Positions 1-7,357 of a DNA stretch of 11,694 nucleotides are shown here, one piece after another (position 1 is the stretch's first letter; the number at the start of each line of letters is the position of its first letter). Source of the stretch: Tannerella sp. (lineage in GTDB: Bacteria; Bacteroidota; Bacteroidia; Bacteroidales; Tannerellaceae); contig JAIRXI010000335.1 of NCBI GenBank assembly GCA_031268395.1, positions 1 through 11,694 on the forward strand. Direction: 5' to 3'. The position numbers and the translations under genes are program-made. The notes under the pieces are model-generated. The model saw only the letters and a program-made list of their open reading frames with translations, had not been told where the DNA came from and did no database searches.

Positions 1-40
1 CTGTGGCCGTAAAAACAGCGCCCCGCGACTTACCAGGCAT
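1..40 (-). CDS. Possible 5' end of a minus-strand gene, cut by the window edge
   Basis: An ATG at 40-38 opens a frame that stays open for 13 codons to the left edge (MPGKSRGAVFTAT...). The leader ATTAAAAGGAAAAAAC just before it is A-rich and resembles the leader of the esterase gene (ATTAAAAGAATATAC before its ATG at 4968). A heptamer repeat array begins 25 bp upstream of this ATG, as another begins 14 bp upstream of the esterase ATG. The basic start followed by hydrophobic residues could be the beginning of a signal peptide, but too little is visible to say. The gene would lie downstream of the PL4 lyase in the same direction and could be a further PUL member. A plus-strand frame through the same bases is also open up to a TAA at 84-86, so the assignment is tentative. 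No function can be given. Confidence 0.35.
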   Translation of the reverse strand, partial: MPGKSRGAVFTAT

Positions 41-65
41 GTTTTTTCCTTTTAATACCATGGGG

Positions 66-142
66 TTGAGAATTAAGAATTAAAAATTAAGAATTAAAAA
101 TTAAAAGTTTAGTATTTAATGTTTAATGATTAATGTTTAGTG
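66..142 (+). repeat. Heptamer tandem array 1 (11 units)
   Basis: Eleven consecutive 7-bp units can be read from 66: TTGAGAA, TTAAGAA, TTAAAAA, TTAAGAA, TTAAAAA, TTAAAAG, TTTAGTA, TTTAATG, TTTAATG, ATTAATG, TTTAGTG. Units drift gradually from a TTRAGAA type to a TTTAATG type. The first unit is identical to the first units of the array in front of the esterase gene (4983). No function is known from the sequence. Confidence 0.85.
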
Positions 143-170
143 ACGTGAGATGAATAACATGTATTGGTTT

Positions 171-206
171 TTCTGTCCCGTGAGGGACAGAATGTTGGTA
201 GAAAAA
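171..206 (+). repeat. Hairpin-plus-tail unit
   Basis: TTCTGTCCC (171-179) and GGGACAGAA (184-192) form a perfect 9-bp stem around a GTGA loop, followed by the tail TGTTGGTAGAAAAA. Related units with the tail ATGTCGGTAGAAAA occur on the opposite strand at 303-335 and 357-388. A stem next to a conserved GTAG tetranucleotide is reminiscent of REP sequences, which RAYT/Y1 transposases recognise. That comparison is inference. Confidence 0.7.
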
Positions 207-227
207 TGAACCGCAACCAATTTTTCG

Positions 228-281
228 CGTGCCGTCAGGTACGCTATGTGACTGTCACCACATTCCGTACCTGACGGCACG
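228..281. repeat. Perfect 16-bp inverted repeat
   Basis: CGTGCCGTCAGGTACG at 228-243 is the exact reverse complement of 266-281, separated by 22 bp. The spacer contains its own 11-bp palindrome, GTGACTGTCAC, at 248-258. Each arm can also fold on itself around a GTCA tetraloop, so the region could adopt either one long cruciform or two small hairpins. Confidence 0.85.
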
Positions 282-335
282 GGATTGGATGGGCATCCGA
301 CGTTTTCTACCGACATTCCGTACCTGACGGCACGG
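260..335. repeat. 23-bp direct repeat, two exact copies
   Basis: Positions 260-282 and 313-335 are identical over 23 bp (start ACATTCCGTACC, end GACGGCACGG). Both contain the hairpin half described for the 228-281 inverted repeat. A second short direct repeat, TTTTCTACCGACAT, occurs at 303-316 and 357-370. These show that the core grew by duplication of hairpin-plus-tail units read on the minus strand. Confidence 0.85.
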
Positions 336-460
336 AGCATTAACGCCGTCGAAAATTTTTCTACCGACATATTATCCCCGCCGGGACAAATCGTGTACTT
401 CATTTTGCTTATATCCATTCTAATTATTTATTTCACGTTGCTTAGCGTTGAGAAATGGGA

Positions 461-593
461 ATTAATCATTAATCACTAACCATTAATCACTAACCATTAA
501 TCACTAACCATTAATCATTAATCACTAATCATTAACCACTAATCACTAACCATTAATCACTAATCACTAACTACTAATCATTGATTATTGATT
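461..593 (-). repeat. Heptamer tandem array 2 (about 19 units), overlapping the end of the PL4 gene
   Basis: From 461 the plus strand reads as uninterrupted 7-bp units: ATTAATC and ACTAACC alternate at first, then mix with ACTAATC and ATTAACC, ending in two ATTGATT units (580-593). On the minus strand the units are GATTAAT/GGTTAGT, the same family as the right part of array 1 but in the opposite orientation. The last two or three units supply the final three codons (Asn-Asn-Gln) and the TGA stop (580-578) of the lyase gene. The period of 7 is not a multiple of 3, so copy-number change upstream of the stop would alter reading frames. Confidence 0.9.
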
Positions 594-2539
594 TCCAGGC
601 GGAGGTAATCGTACATCAAGCCGTTATTGACCGGGCCGCTTGGGATGGTGAGTGTCAGCTTGTTTTTGCCGGCGTGCAGCAGCGACGCGTCAAAGGTCAC
701 ATCCTTTTCGTACCAGAGACCCTGAGAGCCGTGGCGTGTGATTACGCCGTCACCGGTCAGGCTGTTCAGGCCGTCCACGGATTTTTCATTCACTTTCATC
801 TCCAGACTCCGCGTTCCCGTGCCACAGATGGCTAACCGTAAATGAGCCGTTCCCGCCGGCGCTTCGGACAGGTCGAAAACGATATGGCGGGGCGCTGCCC
901 GTCCGATAGCCCGGACGCCATAGAATGGTTCCGACTTGGCTTCGGGGTCTTCGTTGTACGGTACGTGCTGGAAAAACCAGTCCCTTGAGTAATCGCTCTG
1001 TCCGACGACGTAGGTGATGTCATCCGGGAAAAGACGGGCATATTCTAATGAAATCTCCGGGTCGCGGCGTTTCTCCGCCATGAAAAATTCGGAAGCATTG
1101 CGGTTGGGCGTTCCTATATCCCATAACATGCGACCTTTGCGCTCCGGCGTCCAGTTCAATTCGCCCAGTTGCAGCGCTTTTCCCGGCTCTACGGTGACGC
1201 CGGCTTGAACAAACTCACCCAATACCCCGTCGGTGAACGCGTACAGCGTATATTTCCCCGGACGCACATTCGCTATCCCGAACGTACCGTCCGCGTTTCC
1301 CTTCGTCCAGAACTGATAAAACTTGGCATCCCGCTGCCAGCCGGTGAGAGCCTGCGGCGCATCTTCCGGGCGCGGCGAACGGTATTCGCCGGCCGTCAGC
1401 CCTACGTTCAGGTTGCGAAATGCAGACGCGCCCGGCTCGTTCAGTACGAGTTGTCCGCTGACGGTCGCCCGTTCGGCGGCTTTGGGATAGCCTGCATCTT
1501 CCAGCCATTCGTAAGGCCATTTTGCGATTTCCGCTGCCGCGCGGTTCTTGGCATCCTCATAGATGGCCTGCGGGTCGTCGCCGGTGTTGGCATAAATGAA
1601 CATCGGACCGATGATTTTTTCCCATGTTTCCCCATCGGCAATATTCACTTCCGCACCGCCGTAGTGACTGCTACGCCAGTAGTTCAGAACACAGGGGGCG
1701 GCTTCCTGGTTCGTGTCCCGGTGGCCGAGAAATTCCACTTTGGTGGGGCCTCCTCCCATGTATTCCATTGACGGGTTAATGAAGAAAAGTCCCGTATGCT
1801 CCGTTGTGCTTGACCATCCGAAAGCCGGATTTTCCGACTGGTTGGCCGTATAGACATATTTGTCGCCGACAAAAAGGTCCTTGGGATAATGGCGGTTCAC
1901 CTCCCGGTCGACGCTTATCCAGTCGAAAAAGGGAGCCAGCTTGGCGCAGTAACGCGCTTCCGTGAACTGTGTCAGCGGATAGTCTGCCGGATGGCGGAAA
2001 ATGGAATAGGTATAGACGCCGGAAGCATCGCGTTCGAGCGTGTAACGTATCTCGACGTCGACCGTTACATTCCCGCCGGGCGCCGCGCCGGGGCCTGTTC
2101 CCATTTTACGCCCTTTGGAAATGGCTTTCAGCGAGACCTCCGCCCGCTTGCCTCCGTTTTTTGCGGGGTCAATCGTCACGGACGGAATGGCAGGCTCCGA
2201 GCCTTTGACGCCCATCACGTCGTGCGACCAGTAACCGTGCGCCGACCCGGTGGCAACCGGATTGCGCCAGTTGGGATTGTTCGCCGGTTCGCCGCCTGCA
2301 ACAGCAGGAATCGGTTCGGGGGACAGTTGCGTGGCAAGTAATTCCCTGTCCTGATAACGGAAAGAGACGAGGTCGCCGGTGACTTTGGAGATGCGCGCCC
2401 GGACGATGCCGTTATCTAATGTATAAGTTTCCGCATCTTCGGCCAGCGTGACGCGGGGCGTGGATGTACACGACTGTGCAATCCCGAAAAGTGCACAGCA
2501 TGCTGTGAGCATTAACAGTTTTTTTAATAAAGTTTTCAT
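578..2539 (-). CDS. Family PL4 rhamnogalacturonan lyase, predicted lipoprotein
   Basis: This 653-residue protein looks like a rhamnogalacturonan endolyase of polysaccharide lyase family 4, which cleaves the rhamnose-galacturonate backbone of pectin RG-I by beta-elimination. It starts with a lipoprotein-type signal (hydrophobic to about 20, candidate lipidated Cys24 in AQSC). The catalytic beta-sandwich spans about 30-345. Lys227 (GDKYVY) and His292 (SSHYGG) sit where the family's catalytic Lys and His are expected, and Arg196 is a possible substrate-binding residue. A fibronectin-III-like domain follows (about 355-460, with PGKYTLYAFTDGVLGEF), then a CBM-like beta-sandwich (about 465-650) opening with the family's LWDIGTPNRNASEF segment. 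All three domains of the family are present, so it appears intact. It is last of the four PUL genes, 59 bp after the esterase, and its final codons lie inside a heptamer repeat array. Residue assignments are from memory of the family, not an alignment. Confidence 0.88.
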   Translation of the reverse strand: MKTLLKKLLMLTACCALFGIAQSCTSTPRVTLAEDAETYTLDNGIVRARISKVTGDLVSFRYQDRELLATQLSPEPIPAVAGGEPANNPNWRNPVATGSAHGYWSHDVMGVKGSEPAIPSVTIDPAKNGGKRAEVSLKAISKGRKMGTGPGAAPGGNVTVDVEIRYTLERDASGVYTYSIFRHPADYPLTQFTEARYCAKLAPFFDWISVDREVNRHYPKDLFVGDKYVYTANQSENPAFGWSSTTEHTGLFFINPSMEYMGGGPTKVEFLGHRDTNQEAAPCVLNYWRSSHYGGAEVNIADGETWEKIIGPMFIYANTGDDPQAIYEDAKNRAAAEIAKWPYEWLEDAGYPKAAERATVSGQLVLNEPGASAFRNLNVGLTAGEYRSPRPEDAPQALTGWQRDAKFYQFWTKGNADGTFGIANVRPGKYTLYAFTDGVLGEFVQAGVTVEPGKALQLGELNWTPERKGRMLWDIGTPNRNASEFFMAEKRRDPEISLEYARLFPDDITYVVGQSDYSRDWFFQHVPYNEDPEAKSEPFYGVRAIGRAAPRHIVFDLSEAPAGTAHLRLAICGTGTRSLEMKVNEKSVDGLNSLTGDGVITRHGSQGLWYEKDVTFDASLLHAGKNKLTLTIPSGPVNNGLMYDYLRLEINNQ

Positions 2540-2598
2540 GCGATTCTGTGTTTAATTTATTTTTATATGTACTTGATTTATTCTCATCATTAGTAAGA

Positions 2599-4968
2599 TT
2601 AGTGACTCTTCATCCATTCGATGATTTTGTCCTGCATACCGTCCGTCAGGCGTCCGTAATCGTTCGGCTCGTGCAGTCCCAGCCTGTCGGCGGCCTGTTT
2701 GAAAGTAAAGACCGCCTGTGCGCGTTTTACGGCGGCACGCACATCTTCCGCATGGGCATCCCGGTCTTTCAGGGGCTGCACAATCAGAACGGGACGGGGT
2801 GCAATCAGCGCCATCAGGTCGTCGTAGTCGTACGGCAACTGCGTTTCGTGTCCGGCAAAAAGCCCGATACGCGGTATCAGTCCGTAAAGATGACTGTAGC
2901 GTGTCATGCCGCTTGCGCCGCGTTCGGGGGTGTCGGTGCGCATCGGCGTGAATCCCGCTACGGAAACCACGCCGGCGATACGCTCGTCCAATGCGGCGGC
3001 ATACAGTCCCAGCGAACCTCCCATCGTGTATCCGAAAACCCATACGCGCCCGGCATCCGCCAGCGTGTCGGCCTGCAATGCGTCAATGGCGCTGCTCAGG
3101 TCTTCCACCATTTTCCCCATGCGCGAACTGTGCGGGAAACGGTCATAGAAAGGAGCCGCCTCGCTCCAGCGCGTGCCGAAACCTGTCTGGTCGTAGGCGA
3201 GGACGGCGTAACCGGCCTTTGTCAGCGCCAGAATCGGATGCAGGTCGCGCCGGTAGACCCACATGTAACCTAACGGATAGTGGTAACCGTGCAGCCAGAT
3301 GACGGTCGGGAGTTTTGTACCCTCGGGCGTTCCGGCAGGATAGTAGAGGTCGCCCGTGATACCGTCGAAGAAGATGCGCCGCGAGGCAACGTTGTCTTTT
3401 TCGGGCGATGACCATCCGTAAGAGGTTCCTCCTGCAGCGATGACCCACGACGGGACGTCCGGCGCCAGCTGTCCCGGATTTCCCACCTGCCCTTTGGCAA
3501 TCTCTGTAGGGCCATATACCGGACGGCGGGACGCGGGGAACGGCCGCCGTTCCGAGGGCGGGATGACCAGTTTGGGCGGAGTATTGCCCAGCATCCGGCG
3601 AATCCCGTCGCGCAGGCTGCCGGCTTTCCCGTCCCATTCCGCGGACGAAGCGGCTAACGGTGCGGTGGCGGAGTGCGGAGGATACGACAGCAAGTCTGCC
3701 TTTTCACCGGCTGCTGCCTGCCATTGTCCGAAGTTCCACGGGAAGATAAAGCGGTTTATCCATTCCCTGCTGCTGCGTCCGAACTGCCGTTCGAGCCAGT
3801 CTATGCAGGCATCCACGTCATTGCTGCCATGGAAACCGGGTACCGCCAGCAGCCCCAGCCTGTCCGGTTCGCCCAGACGTTCGTATACCGTTTGGGCGGA
3901 GGCATAAGCCTGTTCCATCGCCCAGCCGTTTGCCACCTGGTCGGTGTATCCCCACTGAAACAGAGCGGCGCGCGGCGCAACCAGGGCGGCGAGCAGGTTG
4001 GCGTCGACCGGCAGACGGTCTTCCGCCCCGCTGAAAAAGCGCAGGCGCGGATGAAACCATGTCGGGAAAGAGCGCGTAGTCGTTTCGAGGCCTTCGCCTC
4101 CGCCGCGTTCGCCCGAAAAGCGCCAGGGCACGATGCCGCCGACGCCCGTGCTTCCCGCAATGACGGCCGCGATGCGTTCTTCGACCGCTGCCGCCATCAT
4201 GACCATCTTGCCGTCGCGCGAGTAACCGTTGATTGCGATGCGCGTCGTGTCTACCCGGGGCAATGTGGCCAGATAGTCGACAACTACCTGCACCAGCCAT
4301 GCCCGGCGGGGCAATGCGGCAAAATCATATTCCGGGTACACGTCTTTCAGCGGTGCAGCGTCGTCCATGGCGTCGTTACCCGCATATCCGGCCGAAATAT
4401 ATCCGCGCCGGATGACCGTCGCACCCCAGCCGGCGAGGTTCGGACTAATCATCACCGGCAATTTTTCCTGCTGACCGCCATCGGGGATAACGACCCGGAT
4501 GCGCACGGAGCCTTTGCCCTGCGGCCCGAACTCCACGCGTACATTTCGTACCGTATACCCTTTGCCCGCCGTCTCGTCCAGCAAAACGACCTGCGTGATG
4601 GACGGTTTGGGCGGAAACGTTCCGGTGACGTATTTTTCAAAAAGCTGCATAATCTCAGTCCGTCGCGTTCGCCATTCCGCCACGGTATTTCCGACCGGCC
4701 GTCCGTCGAGAAAGCGCAGCGGGTCGGGCAGGAGATTGGATTTCGGCAGTTGTCCGAAATCAGGGGGCAGTTCGCCGGAAGCCTGTTGCCAGGCCGTCCA
4801 TTCCGGCGAATCCGGCAAAGTGCGCCGCATCCATTCCAGGTAATCGCGCTGCGTTTTTCCGTCGCCGGCATCAGACGCCTGTTCCGGATGTCCGTTTACA
4901 TTACCCGAACTGCCCGGCAACCAGCCGAGGCATAAGCATAAAGTGTAGTAGAAGATTGTCCTTTTCAT
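2599..4968 (-). CDS. Exported two-domain esterase: CE15-like glucuronoyl esterase half plus second alpha/beta hydrolase
   Basis: The protein has 789 residues, twice a usual single-domain esterase. A signal peptide covers about 1-20. The first half (about 40-400) resembles carbohydrate esterase family 15: GYSRDGK with Ser250 as nucleophile followed by the family's Arg, then LLAALVAPR, a candidate acid Asp343 (GYTDQ) and His380 (PGFHGS). Family CE15 hydrolyses esters of (methyl)glucuronic acid, and its action on a pectic substrate here is inference. After a linker (about 400-505) the second half (about 510-789) is another alpha/beta hydrolase: oxyanion-type HG at 560-561, AYDQTGFG, then G-Y-T-M-G where Thr648 replaces the usual nucleophilic Ser, LIAPRPVLIV, Asp735/Asp737 and His739 or His766. 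This half may be inactive, Thr-dependent or structural. The start at 4968 is preferred over an in-frame ATG at 5028 because the extra codons would be heptamer repeat and would precede the signal peptide. Confidence 0.82.
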   Translation of the reverse strand: MKRTIFYYTLCLCLGWLPGSSGNVNGHPEQASDAGDGKTQRDYLEWMRRTLPDSPEWTAWQQASGELPPDFGQLPKSNLLPDPLRFLDGRPVGNTVAEWRTRRTEIMQLFEKYVTGTFPPKPSITQVVLLDETAGKGYTVRNVRVEFGPQGKGSVRIRVVIPDGGQQEKLPVMISPNLAGWGATVIRRGYISAGYAGNDAMDDAAPLKDVYPEYDFAALPRRAWLVQVVVDYLATLPRVDTTRIAINGYSRDGKMVMMAAAVEERIAAVIAGSTGVGGIVPWRFSGERGGGEGLETTTRSFPTWFHPRLRFFSGAEDRLPVDANLLAALVAPRAALFQWGYTDQVANGWAMEQAYASAQTVYERLGEPDRLGLLAVPGFHGSNDVDACIDWLERQFGRSSREWINRFIFPWNFGQWQAAAGEKADLLSYPPHSATAPLAASSAEWDGKAGSLRDGIRRMLGNTPPKLVIPPSERRPFPASRRPVYGPTEIAKGQVGNPGQLAPDVPSWVIAAGGTSYGWSSPEKDNVASRRIFFDGITGDLYYPAGTPEGTKLPTVIWLHGYHYPLGYMWVYRRDLHPILALTKAGYAVLAYDQTGFGTRWSEAAPFYDRFPHSSRMGKMVEDLSSAIDALQADTLADAGRVWVFGYTMGGSLGLYAAALDERIAGVVSVAGFTPMRTDTPERGASGMTRYSHLYGLIPRIGLFAGHETQLPYDYDDLMALIAPRPVLIVQPLKDRDAHAEDVRAAVKRAQAVFTFKQAADRLGLHEPNDYGRLTDGMQDKIIEWMKSH

Positions 4969-4982
4969 GTATATTCTTTTAA

Positions 4983-5017
4983 TTGAGAATTGAGAATGGA
5001 TAATGGAGAATTGAAAA
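4983..5017 (+). repeat. Heptamer array 3 in the leader of the esterase gene
   Basis: Five 7-bp units lie in the 105-bp gap between susD and the esterase gene: TTGAGAA, TTGAGAA, TGGATAA, TGGAGAA, TTGAAAA. The array ends 14 bp before the esterase start codon. In the mRNA (minus strand) it is pyrimidine-rich, reading TTCTCAA-type units. It shares the unit TTGAGAA and its orientation relative to the start codon with array 1. Confidence 0.8.
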
Positions 5018-5073
5018 GCGGGAAGCAAGCCGGACGGCGGATATGCCGACCGGATTGCTTCGCCGCGTGTTTG

Positions 5074-7329
5074 TTAATTATAGCCCGGATTCTGATAGGC
5101 CTGTTTGGCGGCCGGAGTCAGCGAGACGTTGTTTTCGTCCGTCAGCATGTCGAGGAAAGTCTGCGGGAAAGGCTTGAACGTATGGGAAGGCGTGAACGTG
5201 CCTTTACCGATACCGGTTTGCCCCAGCCCGTTGACAATATTATCCGCCACATCCCATAGCGCAACGCTCGGAGGCGCTCCAATCTGGTAGTGTGACATGA
5301 TGCGGTCGGCCTGCGTGCCTGCATGGTGAATGGCTTCGTAATAGGTATATTCCGTGTTCATTTCGCGGGCATACTCGTTGTGGATGAAGTTGACGAAACG
5401 GAAGAGGTCTTCCGACATGCCCGTCGTGTTGAAAACAGGATAATTTTCAGCTTTTGACCGGGGCGAAGCGCCATCCCACCAGGAGGCGTCGACTCGCATG
5501 TCGTTCGTTTTATCGTCCGTGACGGTGTACGGATATTGGCGTTCGGAATCGTCGAGTTCTTCGACTCCCGGATAAAGGCGTGCGAGGACTTCGGCGCGAT
5601 TTTCGCCCGGTTTGTAGGCGGCGCGCGCCCGTACGGTATTGATATCGTCAACGGCCTGCTGCATGCTTCCCTTGCGTCCGTAGGCTTCGGCGCGAACCAG
5701 GTAAGTTTCCGCCAGGCGGAAGATGGTGACGTTGCGTGTACCGTATTCGCTGTTGGTCTGTGGCCGGTTGGGGTCGATATGCTTTTTGGAACAGGCCAGG
5801 GTGCTGCTGTTGCTTGTAATATCAAGGCCTGTGTTGGTATTCACGTAACGGTCAATCGGGGAGCGGCGGTAATAGTACCTGTTATTGTCTTCGTCGTAGA
5901 TCCAGCGCACCCAAAGTCCGCCGTAGGGCTGTGCCTTGGCTTCCCGGAGAGTAATGGCTGTGGCTTTGGTATTTTCAAGGAATGCCAGTCCGATGTCATT
6001 GGCGCCAACTTTGTGCTGGCCCGGAACGGCCTGGCGGCCACCCCACGATTCACGGCTGTAGTTCGGGAGGATGTTGCCGTTAAAGTATCCGGCGTCAGCG
6101 TCGTTTTCCCACGTCTGCGAGCCGTTCTGCGAACTGTTGTAGGCAAAATAAGGCTGTTCGGCGGTGCCCCTGGCATCGCCTTCTATGTAGACGCTGGTAT
6201 ATTCTACGCGAAAACTCTTCTCGAAACGAGAATCGGCCAATTTATCGGTAAAGACGTCGTATGCGAAGTCGGTCGGCTTAAAGCCGGTGTTGTTCGAGCC
6301 GTATGTGAATGTGCGCGCCGGGATGCCGTAAAGTGTATGAACGTAGGTGGCGGTGAAATAGCCTTGCGAACGCATGGCATACCGTCCGTTGTTGCCGTCT
6401 ATGTTTCCAAAGCCGGCGGCCAGGATGATTTCACGGCTTTTTTCATTGCTGTAATCTCCTATTTTCACATCGAACAGTCCCCAGTAGTCCGGCTCGAGCA
6501 AGAACTGTCCGGATTCGATTACCTGAGAAGCAAAATAGATGCATGAATCCAAATCCGTGGCGACATTACCCTTATACAGCATTTTCAGATGCGGCGAACT
6601 GCTGTTTTCGTACTGTGCGGCCTGCGCCCTTTGCAGGTAGAGCTTGGCCAGGAAATGCGCTGCCGAGTATTTCGTGTGACGTCCCCGTTCGGAGGCTACA
6701 TCGGGAAGATGTTCCCATCCGTAACGCAGGTCGCCGATGAGCTGCGTATAGATGTCTTTCGAACTTGACTTTTGGAAATAAAAGTCAGGAGGCATGCCGC
6801 TGTTACTTTTCAGCGTCATGTAGACGTCGCCCAGCATGGTGTTAAGCATGTAATACCACCATGCGCGGTTGAAACAGACTTCGGCGCGGCGCATGGCAGC
6901 ATATCCGGCATCGGTGGCGAAACGTCCCGGCGCCGTTGCATTGTCGAAAGATTCGATGGCAAGGTTGCAGCCGTTGATGCCGGGGTACCCGCCAATCACC
7001 TGGTTATTGCTGTAGATACCCATCAGGTCGTTGAGGCGTACTCCGGCTCCGTTCGGGGCGCTGGGACTCCATACATTGACATTGAATGTACTCCAGTCCG
7101 CACTGCCAACCCAGCCGATGTCGGTGCCCATCTCAAAATTATAGGCGCCTTCCTGCCAGCCAAATTTGAAGCGCAGAGCGTTGTAGGTGCTTACGACTAA
7201 CTGTTCCAGCCCAGTCTCCGTTTCGAAATATTCCTGAGTGATGGTAGCAACCATTTCTTCTTTCAGGAAATCCTGACATGAACTCATGCTCAATATGGCC
7301 GAGATCATTATGATTATATATTTTTTCAT
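5074..7329 (-). CDS. susD-like: SusD/RagB-like glycan-binding outer-membrane lipoprotein
   Basis: This 751-residue protein is the surface glycan-binding partner of the adjacent SusC-like transporter. The signal peptide ends in a lipoprotein motif with Cys18 (SMSSCQDFL), typical of SusD proteins. Family landmarks are clear: the N-terminal helical segment (about 20-60), the conserved helix RRAEVCFNRAWWYYMLN followed by GDVYM (147-171), the C-terminal helix pair IFRLAETYLVRAEAY...AVDDINTVRARA (about 536-570), and the usual ending FKPFPQTFLDML...YQNPGYN. It is longer than most SusD proteins (about 500-600 residues). The extra length appears to lie mainly in the central, aromatic-rich part (roughly 310-530), which may form surface loops for ligand binding. 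It starts 28 bp after the susC stop. The gene order susC-susD places it in the import complex. Its glycan is inferred from the neighbouring lyase and esterase. Confidence 0.95.
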   Translation of the reverse strand: MKKYIIIMISAILSMSSCQDFLKEEMVATITQEYFETETGLEQLVVSTYNALRFKFGWQEGAYNFEMGTDIGWVGSADWSTFNVNVWSPSAPNGAGVRLNDLMGIYSNNQVIGGYPGINGCNLAIESFDNATAPGRFATDAGYAAMRRAEVCFNRAWWYYMLNTMLGDVYMTLKSNSGMPPDFYFQKSSSKDIYTQLIGDLRYGWEHLPDVASERGRHTKYSAAHFLAKLYLQRAQAAQYENSSSPHLKMLYKGNVATDLDSCIYFASQVIESGQFLLEPDYWGLFDVKIGDYSNEKSREIILAAGFGNIDGNNGRYAMRSQGYFTATYVHTLYGIPARTFTYGSNNTGFKPTDFAYDVFTDKLADSRFEKSFRVEYTSVYIEGDARGTAEQPYFAYNSSQNGSQTWENDADAGYFNGNILPNYSRESWGGRQAVPGQHKVGANDIGLAFLENTKATAITLREAKAQPYGGLWVRWIYDEDNNRYYYRRSPIDRYVNTNTGLDITSNSSTLACSKKHIDPNRPQTNSEYGTRNVTIFRLAETYLVRAEAYGRKGSMQQAVDDINTVRARAAYKPGENRAEVLARLYPGVEELDDSERQYPYTVTDDKTNDMRVDASWWDGASPRSKAENYPVFNTTGMSEDLFRFVNFIHNEYAREMNTEYTYYEAIHHAGTQADRIMSHYQIGAPPSVALWDVADNIVNGLGQTGIGKGTFTPSHTFKPFPQTFLDMLTDENNVSLTPAAKQAYQNPGYN

Positions 7330-7357
7330 CTTTGTAATAGTTAAAAATTTGACAAAT

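Larger units (their letters stand above)
41..577. other. Long repeat-filled intergenic gap left of the PL4 gene
   Basis: No credible gene lies in these 537 bp. Nearly the whole stretch is repetitive: a heptamer array (66-142), a hairpin-rich core (143-438) and a second heptamer array in the opposite orientation (461-593, overlapping the end of the lyase gene). Small open frames here translate the repeats themselves. No run of T after a hairpin, as expected of an intrinsic terminator for the minus-strand operon, was seen. Confidence 0.8.
66..593. repeat. Composite inverted-repeat element: heptamer array, hairpin core, inverted heptamer array
   Basis: The element is roughly symmetrical. The left array (66-142) has plus-strand units such as ATTAATG and TTTAGTG. 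The right array (461-593) has the same kind of unit on the minus strand (ATTAATG, GTTAGTG in rotated phase). Inside the arrays, ACGTGAGATGAATAA at 143-157 matches the reverse complement of 424-438 at 13 of 15 positions. Further in, a TGTCCC hairpin with a GTAGAAAAA tail (171-206) is mirrored at 357-388. The layout suggests a non-autonomous mobile or REP/BIME-like unit. No transposase is encoded and no target-site duplication was identified, so mobility is inference. Confidence 0.65.

Noticed and set aside
171..192. Hairpin as an intrinsic terminator of the PUL operon
   Set aside because: The stem is strong, but on the minus strand it is followed by A residues rather than a T tract. The terminator position remains unknown.
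137..418. 93-codon open frame on the minus strand inside the repeat core
   Set aside because: It reads straight through the inverted hairpin units, so its sequence is simply translated repeat. It has no family features.
285..479. 64-codon open frame on the plus strand
   Set aside because: It starts inside the duplicated hairpin units and ends in the heptamer array, with a composition fully explained by repeats.
461..593. Possible CRISPR array
   Set aside because: Units are 7 bp with no spacers, and there are no cas genes nearby. It is a simple tandem array.
3673..4935. 420-codon open frame on the plus strand
   Set aside because: It is antisense to the esterase, whose minus-strand frame has clear catalytic motifs. 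Long antisense frames are expected in GC-rich coding DNA.
4969..5028. Upstream in-frame ATG (5028) as the esterase start
   Set aside because: The extra 20 residues would be encoded by the heptamer array and would sit in front of a normal signal peptide. The ATG at 4968 has a typical A-rich leader.
5536..6546. 336-codon open frame on the plus strand
   Set aside because: It is antisense to the SusD gene, whose conserved motifs fix the coding strand.
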